Assembly: GCA_963823735.1 (NCBI GenBank) | Contig: CAWGMO010000002.1 | Span: forward strand, 2,480,001 to 2,544,000 | Length of the DNA: 64,000 nucleotides | Reading direction: 5' to 3' | DNA from: Actinoallomurus sp963823735 | GTDB taxonomy: Bacteria; Actinomycetota; Actinomycetes; Streptosporangiales; Streptosporangiaceae | Shown here: positions 58,326 through 64,000 of the stretch, piece by piece | Layout: each line of letters opens with the position of its first letter | How positions within the stretch are numbered: position 1 is the first letter of the stretch | Position numbers and translations under genes: made by a program | The notes under the pieces: generated by a model | The model's input: the letters and a program-made list of their open reading frames with translations, nothing else | Database searches by the model: none | What the model was told of the DNA's origin: nothing

Positions 58326-59726
58326 GTGCGGCCTGATCTCACTGCGCTTCGGCAAACGTTCCACGGCACCCTCGTCACCCCGTTCGACCCCGGCTACGAG
58401 GCCGCCCGCGTGCTGTACAACACGCGGATCCGGACCCGGCCGGCCGTGGTGTGCCAGTGCGCCGACACCGATGACGTCGTCGCGGCCGTACGCTTCGCGC
58501 GCGACGCCGGCCTGCCGGTGGCCGTACGCGGTGGCGGCCACAACGCGAGCGGGCTGTCACTGGTCGAGCAGGGTGTGGTCATCGACGTCAAGGCGCTGCG
58601 GGACGTCGCGTTCGACGAGGACACCGCGACCGTCACCGTCGGTCCCGGCGTCGGCTGGCGTGACATCGACCGGGTGACGTACGGCGGTTTCACGGCCGAA
58701 GACGCCGACGGCGTCCCGTACGGCTACGCCGTACCCGGCGGCGAGTGCCCCACGGTCAGCAACGCCGGGTACAGCCTCGGCGGCGGGTACGGGCTGCTCA
58801 GCCGGCGTTTCGGGCTCGGCTGCGACCACATCGTCGGAGCCGAGGTGGTCGACGCCGAAGGGAACCTCCTCTGGGTCGACGAAGAGGAACACCCCGACCT
58901 GCTGTGGGCGCTGCGGGGCGCGGGCGGCGCGGGCTTCGGCGTGGTGACACGGCTGCGGTACCGGCTCGACCCCGTGCCGAAGACCGTCGTGGGCGGCTTC
59001 ATCGGCTGGCCGATCGCGCAGGCGAAGCAGGTGTTCCAGGTCTACCGCGACCTGTACGCCGGCCGCGAGGACGACCGGCTCTCGCTGTGCGTGCTGCTCA
59101 CCACGGACCCGTATCCGGACGGCGAGCGGATCGCGATGATGTACGGCCTGTACGTCGGGCCGCCGGAGGAGGCCGAGGCAGCCCTCGCGCCGCTGAAGGC
59201 GCTGGGCGAGCCGCTGTTCGACACGTTCGGCCGGACGTCGTACCTCGATCTCATGCTGGAGCTCAGCACGGACATCCCGTACGGGCTGCAGTCGAGGTGG
59301 CGCGGCGGCTACTTCCGGAGCGACGGCTTCGACGACGCGGCGTTCGACACGATGATCGAGCACTTCCGGCTGTCGCCGTCGGGCTACTCGATGGTGCGCC
59401 TCGACCTGCTGGCCGGCGGCGCCGTCGCGCGTACGCCCGCCGACGCGACCGCCTTCGTGCACCGGCCGGACCTGCACTACGTGTCGGTCATCGGGGTGTG
59501 GCAGGGCGACGAGGAGACCTCGGCGAACGCGGGATGGGCGGACGGCGTCGCGGACGGCCTGCGGCCGTACCTCACCGGCGAGGTCTACCAGAACTACGTC
59601 GACCGCGACCTGGCCGACTGGCCTGCGGCCTACTACGGGGCCAACTATCCGCGGCTCCAGCAGGTCAAGCGGCAGTACGACCCGAGCGACTTCTTCCGTC
59701 ACCCGCAGAGCGTCCGGCTTCCGTAG
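58326..59726 (+). CDS. FAD-linked oxidase, berberine-bridge type
   Basis: This 466-residue flavoprotein has a PCMH-type FAD domain with His72 in VRGGGHNASG and Cys141 in PGGECPTVSNAG, the two positions that bind FAD covalently in bicovalent oxidases. The C-terminal BBE segment NYVDRDLADWPAAYYGANY and YDPSDFF is intact. There is no signal peptide. GTG 58326 was chosen, with TGAGGA upstream. Members oxidise sugars, aldehydes or secondary metabolites. Confidence 0.92.
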   Translation: MRPDLTALRQTFHGTLVTPFDPGYEAARVLYNTRIRTRPAVVCQCADTDDVVAAVRFARDAGLPVAVRGGGHNASGLSLVEQGVVIDVKALRDVAFDEDTATVTVGPGVGWRDIDRVTYGGFTAEDADGVPYGYAVPGGECPTVSNAGYSLGGGYGLLSRRFGLGCDHIVGAEVVDAEGNLLWVDEEEHPDLLWALRGAGGAGFGVVTRLRYRLDPVPKTVVGGFIGWPIAQAKQVFQVYRDLYAGREDDRLSLCVLLTTDPYPDGERIAMMYGLYVGPPEEAEAALAPLKALGEPLFDTFGRTSYLDLMLELSTDIPYGLQSRWRGGYFRSDGFDDAAFDTMIEHFRLSPSGYSMVRLDLLAGGAVARTPADATAFVHRPDLHYVSVIGVWQGDEETSANAGWADGVADGLRPYLTGEVYQNYVDRDLADWPAAYYGANYPRLQQVKRQYDPSDFFRHPQSVRLP

Positions 59727-59929
59727 GTCCACCACGCGGCCAGTTCATAGGATGTCCTGATTATCCCCATTAAGGCCTTGTTGCGCCGACATTGACCCGA
59801 CCTTCGCTTTTCGGTCAACCTCTATCGGCACAATAGCCACATTTTGGATATCCGTAGTGCTTGAATAAGCCCCGCTCCGTCGCCGTCGATCGAGCAAGGA
59901 ACCGGACCGCGTCCTCAGGAGGCCCCACC

Positions 59930-60520
59930 GTGACCGTTCCCCCCTCCACGACTACGAGTCCCCGCACCTACGACACGCCGCCGGACACGACGGGCAAACG
60001 CGTCGTGGTCGGATCCCCGTACCGGTCCGAGGGAATCGTGGGCGCGCAGGGGCAGCATCTCATCCCGACGATCACCCAGGACATGTGCGGTTCCACCGGC
60101 CTGTCCGCCTGCATGGTCTCGATGCCGGCCGGCACGAAGTCGCAGCCCCACGTCCACCCGAACACCGAGATCATCGTCGTGTGCATCGAGGGCTACGCGG
60201 CCACGCTGATCGGGGCGGAGCTCGAACCGGTCCTCCACGGCCCCGGCGAGTTCATCTACATCCCCGAAGGCGTGATGCACGTCGCGGTCAACCTCAGCCC
60301 CACCGTGCGTGCCGTCGCGATGGAGGTCAGGACGGACCCGCACCTCAACGTCGACGTGGTGCTCACTCCGGAGCACGAGAGAAGCGCTGAGGAGGTCGCC
60401 GCCCGGCTGCGTTCCCGCTTCGCCGCCGGTGACCTGGAGATGCCCGCTCACTGGACCCCGCACGAGCAGGGTCCCTTCGCCCTCGAGGACGACCGGCTGC
60501 TGAACTCCCCTCGTGGCTGA
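59930..60520 (+). CDS. Cupin-domain protein
   Basis: This 196-residue single cupin has metal-binding histidines in SQPHVHPNTEIIVV and the second motif GEFIYIPEGVMHVAVN. GTG 59930 was chosen for CAGGAGG eight bases upstream; an open frame from TTG 59861 lacks a ribosome site. It heads a three-gene operon with overlapping ends. No catalytic activity can be assigned. The 203-base gap before it shows no gene. Confidence 0.88.
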   Translation: MTVPPSTTTSPRTYDTPPDTTGKRVVVGSPYRSEGIVGAQGQHLIPTITQDMCGSTGLSACMVSMPAGTKSQPHVHPNTEIIVVCIEGYAATLIGAELEPVLHGPGEFIYIPEGVMHVAVNLSPTVRAVAMEVRTDPHLNVDVVLTPEHERSAEEVAARLRSRFAAGDLEMPAHWTPHEQGPFALEDDRLLNSPRG

Positions 60521-60920
60521 GACGCCCGCCATCGTGGGGGCGTGGGAGGTCGACACGACCGGCGCTCCGTTCGACCACCACATGATGGTGTTCCACGCGG
60601 ACGGGACCGTACTGCAGTTCAACCCTCCCGCCGGCAACCCCGGCAGCAGCGACACCCCCGGCGTGGGGGTGTGGCGGCGTACGGAGGACGGCGGGACCGA
60701 AGCCCGCTTCGTGGAGATGCGGCTGGATCCGGACTCCGGGGTACCGACCCGCGGGGTGGTGGACCTCCGCGTCCACGTGGCCGGAGACCAGCTGACCGGA
60801 ACCGGTGTATTCCACGTCTACGACATGGCCGACGCGCTCGTCGGCGGACCCCACAGCGCGACGCTCAAGGGCCGGCGAGTCACCGTGCGGGCCGACATCT
60901 CACCTGGGGAGCCGGTGTAG
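60513..60920 (+). CDS. Small beta-barrel-like protein of unknown function
   Basis: No family was recognised with certainty. The 135-residue protein starts AIVGAWEVDTTGAP and repeats a GTVLQF/GTGVF strand pattern, as in lipocalin-like or DUF-type beta barrels. GTG 60513 overlaps the cupin stop by 8 bases, and its own TAG shares a base with the next GTG, so it is translationally coupled in the cupin/aminotransferase operon. Confidence 0.72.
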   Translation: MAETPAIVGAWEVDTTGAPFDHHMMVFHADGTVLQFNPPAGNPGSSDTPGVGVWRRTEDGGTEARFVEMRLDPDSGVPTRGVVDLRVHVAGDQLTGTGVFHVYDMADALVGGPHSATLKGRRVTVRADISPGEPV

Positions 60921-62110
60921 TGGAAACGTACGACCTGTCTCGACTGGCCGCCGGGGTGACCGGCGACCCGATCGCCGGCATCTTCGCGATGACGCACGCG
61001 GCCGAGCGGAACGACCCGGAGTTCATCTCGCTGGCCCACGGGGCTCCGGACAATCAAGTCCTGCCCTCCGACCGGATCGGCGCCCTGCTGCGGCGGCTCC
61101 AGGCGGCGGACGGGAGCGGGCGGCTGATGAACTACGCCCACCCGCTGGGGCTGCCGAACCTGCGTGAGCTGCTGGAGTCGCGCCTGCGGCGGCTCGGGGT
61201 GGACTGCCAGGCGGACAACATGCTGGTGACCAGCGGCGGCATGGAGGCCATCAGCCTCGTGGCGAAGCTGTTCCTGGCTCCCGGCGACGTGGTGCTCGTG
61301 GAGAGCCCGGCCTTCCCTGGGGCGATGAGCTCCTTCGCCCTCCAGGGCGCCACCGTCGTGCACGTCGCCTCGGATGACAACGGCATGGACCCGGACGCGC
61401 TCGCCGCGGCGATCGAGCGGCACCGCCCGAAACTGGTGTCGCTGATGTCGGACCACCAGAACCCGACGGGCAAGGTGATGCCGGTCGAGCGCCGGCAGCG
61501 CATCGCCGGGATCCTGCGGTCGACCCGTACGTTCGCCGTCGAGGACGGCGTGTACGCGATGCTGGGCTTCGAAGGCGACGCCCGCCCGCCGATCCAGCAC
61601 TGGGCCCCCGAGTGGACGGCCTACGTCACGTCGGTTTCCAAGATCATGGCGCCGGCGATGAGGGTGGGCGCCCTGGTGGCGCCGCCATCGCTCGTACGGC
61701 TGGCGTACGACGTCAAGTCCACCGAGAACATGCAGGCGTCAGGGCTCAACCAGGCCCTGGCCGCGGCCTTCCTCGACGAACACCTGGACGGCCACCTGGC
61801 GACCGTACGCGACCTGTACCGCCACCGGCGGGACGTGATGGTGACGGCGCTGGACAAGGCGTTCTCGCCCGGTCAGGGGTACACCTGGGTTCAGCCCACC
61901 GGCGGCATGTTCCTGTGGCTGCGCGGCGAGGACGTCGACTTCGGCGCGCTTCTGCCCTCCGTGCTGAAGGCCGGCACCGCGTACGTGCCCGGCGAGCTGT
62001 TCTACGCCGGAGACGGGCTCGGCAGGAACGAGGCGCGGCTGAACTTCGCCGGCAGCTCGGACGAGCAGATCGTCACCGCGGTCGAACGCCTGGCCGGAGC
62101 CCTGGCGTAG
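60920..62110 (+). CDS. PLP-dependent aminotransferase, class I/II (MocR/2-aminoadipate type)
   Basis: This 396-residue fold-type I aminotransferase has the PLP-lysine in VTSVSKIMAPAMRVG, Asn in SDHQNPTGKVMP and the terminal Arg in EARLNFAG. It resembles the LysN/MocR aminotransferase domain but has no HTH. GTG 60920 overlaps the preceding stop by one base; the longer open frame upstream runs through that gene and is not coding. Substrate unknown. Confidence 0.88.
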   Translation: METYDLSRLAAGVTGDPIAGIFAMTHAAERNDPEFISLAHGAPDNQVLPSDRIGALLRRLQAADGSGRLMNYAHPLGLPNLRELLESRLRRLGVDCQADNMLVTSGGMEAISLVAKLFLAPGDVVLVESPAFPGAMSSFALQGATVVHVASDDNGMDPDALAAAIERHRPKLVSLMSDHQNPTGKVMPVERRQRIAGILRSTRTFAVEDGVYAMLGFEGDARPPIQHWAPEWTAYVTSVSKIMAPAMRVGALVAPPSLVRLAYDVKSTENMQASGLNQALAAAFLDEHLDGHLATVRDLYRHRRDVMVTALDKAFSPGQGYTWVQPTGGMFLWLRGEDVDFGALLPSVLKAGTAYVPGELFYAGDGLGRNEARLNFAGSSDEQIVTAVERLAGALA

Positions 62111-62113
62111 GCC

Positions 62114-62983
62114 TTACGTCCAGGGGCCGAGTTTCTCCGGGTTGAGCACCGCCCAGATGTGGGTGATGCGATCGTCGGCGATGCCGAAGGCCAGCACCGC
62201 CACGGTCCTGTCGCCCTGGCGGCTCACCAGGCCAGGGCGGCCGTTGACGGTGCACTCCACGAGCGTCAGGCCCTCGGACCGGACGGCGAGGTCGACGCAC
62301 GCGGCGGCGATCAGCTCGCCGCCGCGTACCGGCTGGAGGAGGGCGCCGACCACTCCGCCGCCGTCGGCGGTCGACGTGGCGTCGGGGTCGAGCAGGCCGA
62401 TGAGGGCCTTGATGTCCTTCGCCTGCCAGGCCTGCTTGAAGTCGCCGACGAGGGCGGCCTGGCGGGCCTTCGGCGGGGAGTCCGGGATGCGCCGGCGGGC
62501 CGAGGAGGCGAGCTGGCGGCAGGCCGCCGGCGTACGGCCGACGACGTCGGCGACCTCGGCGAAGGAGTAGCGGAAGACGTCGTGCAGGATGAACGCCACG
62601 CGCTCGGCCGGCGTCATCGACTCCAGCACGACGAGGAAGGCCATGTCGATCGACTCGTCGAGGGTGACCCGGTCGGCCGGGTCCAGCGGCCGTCCGGTGG
62701 CCCACTCCGCCGGGTCGGGCAGCGGCTCGGGGATCCATTCGCCGACGTAGGTCTCCCGCCGTACCCGCGCCGAGCCGAGCACGTTGAGGCAGATACGGCC
62801 GGCCACCTTGGTCAGCCAGGCGCCGGGCGAGGCGATGGCGTCCTGTTCCTCCGGCGACATGGCGTACCAGCGCGCGTACGTCTCCTGGACGGCGTCCTCG
62901 GCGTCGGCCAGGGAACCGAGAAGCCGGTACGCGACATTGATCAGCTGCCGCCGCTCGCCCATGACCGGGTCGTCTGCCCCCAC
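62114..62983 (-). CDS. ECF41-type sigma factor with SnoaL-like C-terminal domain (SigJ-like)
   Basis: This 289-residue sigma factor has region 2 (VAYRLLGSLADAEDAVQET) and region 4 (FRYSFAEVADVVGRTPAACRQL), followed by a SnoaL-like domain that contains the DGGG and NPEKL motifs diagnostic for the ECF41 group, where the C-terminal domain modulates activity instead of an anti-sigma factor. GTG 62983 or ATG 62962 may be the start. It is divergent from the LUD-domain gene; in ECF41 loci the target gene is often adjacent. Confidence 0.9.
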   Translation of the reverse strand: MGADDPVMGERRQLINVAYRLLGSLADAEDAVQETYARWYAMSPEEQDAIASPGAWLTKVAGRICLNVLGSARVRRETYVGEWIPEPLPDPAEWATGRPLDPADRVTLDESIDMAFLVVLESMTPAERVAFILHDVFRYSFAEVADVVGRTPAACRQLASSARRRIPDSPPKARQAALVGDFKQAWQAKDIKALIGLLDPDATSTADGGGVVGALLQPVRGGELIAAACVDLAVRSEGLTLVECTVNGRPGLVSRQGDRTVAVLAFGIADDRITHIWAVLNPEKLGPWT

Positions 62984-63076
62984 CGGCCAGACGATACAGC
63001 GGCGCCCACCTCACATTCCGTGGGGCTGCGTTGTCGAACTCCTGGAACGAACGAACCGACCAGTCCAGGAGACAGT

Positions 63077-63700
63077 GTGACCACCCAGGCAACACCCTTC
63101 ACCGCCCCCGCGTCCGAGGAGCGTCTGGAGCGCGCGGCCGCCGCGCTGAGGGCCGGCAACTTCGCCGTCGAGATCCTCGATGACGCCGCCGCCGCGCGTA
63201 CCCGCGTCAAGGAACTGATCCCCGAGGGCGCCAGTGTGCTCACCGGGGCGAGCGAGACCCTCCGCCTGTCCGGGATCGAGGAGGACATCAACGCCAGCGG
63301 GCGCTACGACGCCATCCGGCCACGCGGCTGGGCCATGGACCGCGCCACCCAGATGGACGAGATCCGGCGGCTGCTCGCCAGCCCCGACGTCATCGTGGGC
63401 AGCGTCGCCGCGCTCACCGAGACCGGCTCCCTCGTGGCCGCCTCGGCCAGCGGAAGCCAGCTCACCGGGTACGCAGGCGGCGCCGCCCAGGCGATCTGGG
63501 TCGTCGGGGCGCAGAAGGTGGTCCCCGACCTGAACACCGCGCTGCGCCGCATCGAGGACCACTGCCTCCCGCTGGAGAGCGAGCGCGTCAGGGAGGTCTA
63601 CGGAGGGCCGAGTGCCGCCAACCGCGTTCTCATCCTCAACGCGGAGTTCTACCCCGGGCGCGGCACCGTTCTCCTGCTCCGTGAGGCCATCGGATTCTGA
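63077..63700 (+). CDS. LUD-domain protein (LutC/YkgG-like)
   Basis: This 207-residue protein has the LUD fold of LutC-type lactate-utilisation subunits: VLTGASETLRLSGI, GSVAALTETGSLV and the C-terminal PGRGTVLLLREAIGF. LutA and LutB partners are not adjacent. GTG 63077 follows CCAGGAGACA. It lies 93 bases from the divergent ECF41 gene and may be its target. Confidence 0.88.
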   Translation: MTTQATPFTAPASEERLERAAAALRAGNFAVEILDDAAAARTRVKELIPEGASVLTGASETLRLSGIEEDINASGRYDAIRPRGWAMDRATQMDEIRRLLASPDVIVGSVAALTETGSLVAASASGSQLTGYAGGAAQAIWVVGAQKVVPDLNTALRRIEDHCLPLESERVREVYGGPSAANRVLILNAEFYPGRGTVLLLREAIGF

Positions 63701-63815
63701 GGTGGGGAAGGCACCTCTCACCGCATGGTGACTGATGGTCACTCTTTGCTCATGCTTGACTACGCTGCGTACTCATACCGTGCGGGATACCCCCGCACCG
63801 AACCAGAGGAGCCGT

Positions 63816-64000
63816 ATGCGGCGTACTGCGCTGACCCTCGCCGGCCTGGCCACCGTCGGCCTGTGCACGTTCTCCCTCGCCCACTCAGCGGAGGCGTCAC
63901 AGGGAGTCCTGGTCCTCAACGGCACGCCCCACGCCAACCCCAGCGGCTGCATCGAGAGCAAGACCCCGCAGCTGACCATCGGCAACCACACCAACCAGTA
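63816..64000 (+). CDS. Secreted protein, partial (cut by right edge)
   Basis: Only the first 61 codons are present. ATG 63816 follows AGAGGAG; the product starts with a signal peptide (RRTALTLAGLATVGL, cleavage near AEASQG) and a short mature segment with one Cys (NPSGCIES). No family can be assigned from this portion. Confidence 0.75.
   Translation, partial: MRRTALTLAGLATVGLCTFSLAHSAEASQGVLVLNGTPHANPSGCIESKTPQLTIGNHTNQ

Noticed and set aside
59792..59820. TTGACC with a following inverted TCGGTCAA as promoter or terminator of the cupin operon
   Set aside because: The stem has a bulge and no matching -10 box was found at a usual spacing.
1..64000. CRISPR arrays, tRNA or rRNA genes, prophage or insertion sequences
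   Set aside because: No regularly spaced repeats, cloverleaf-type sequences, rRNA-like segments or transposase/integrase frames were seen.

Overview
The window is very GC-rich actinomycete DNA: strong third-position G/C bias, GTG and TTG starts, AGGAG-type ribosome sites, Tat and lipoprotein signals, and CBM2/CBM13 cellulases of the soil-actinomycete type. A filamentous actinomycete such as a Streptosporangiales or Thermomonosporaceae member fits, but the genus cannot be fixed from this sequence. No rRNA, tRNA, CRISPR array or insertion sequence was seen.

The first 46 kb is a plant-polysaccharide island made of modules, each with its own LacI-family regulator. (1) 1-4304, minus: GH29 fucosidase, GH54-CBM13 arabinofuranosidase and a clan GH-A-like hydrolase. 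(2) 4834-11375, plus: LacI regulator R1, GH36 alpha-galactosidase and a three-gene sugar ABC importer. (3) 11653-14052, plus: a beta-helix hydrolase with CBM13, broken by three single-base insertions. (4) 14130-21592, minus: CelR-like regulator R2, then GH48, GH6 and GH5 cellulases, each with a CBM2. (5) 21907-23454: a second GH54 enzyme with CBM42. (6) 23839-32888, minus: arabinose module with regulator R3, araB, araD, araA and an ATPase/permease/binding-protein importer. (7) 33038-42671: xylan module with a bxlEFG-like importer, divergent regulator R4, GH3 and GH43 beta-xylosidases, GH11 xylanase and CE4 esterase. (8) 42954-46066: regulator R5, a transporter remnant and an MGH1/GH63-like glycosidase.

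The intergenic regions carry three operator vocabularies. They are the lac-type palindrome TGTKAGCGCTMACA (five sites; R1 and R3), the CelR palindrome TGGGAGCGCTCCCA (one site; R2), and a CGAA-N4-TTCG family split by spacer into CG-centred sites (likely R5) and A/T-rich-spacer sites (likely R4). Several promoter-like hexamer pairs sit directly on or beside these operators. The inferred flow is: secreted cellulases, xylanases and arabinofuranosidases release oligosaccharides, ABC importers take them up, and cytoplasmic GH36, GH3 and GH43 enzymes plus AraBAD finish catabolism.

From 46 kb rightward the DNA is a mixed housekeeping/accessory segment. It holds an RHS remnant, two LysR regulators, a secreted papain-like protease beside a membrane-anchored partner, an S15 peptidase, a SpoIIE-type phosphatase with a STAS protein, an M18 aminopeptidase, a PEP-mutase-like enzyme, an ABM protein, a covalent FAD oxidase, a tightly overlapped cupin/small protein/aminotransferase operon, an ECF41-type sigma factor, a LUD protein and a secreted protein cut by the right edge.
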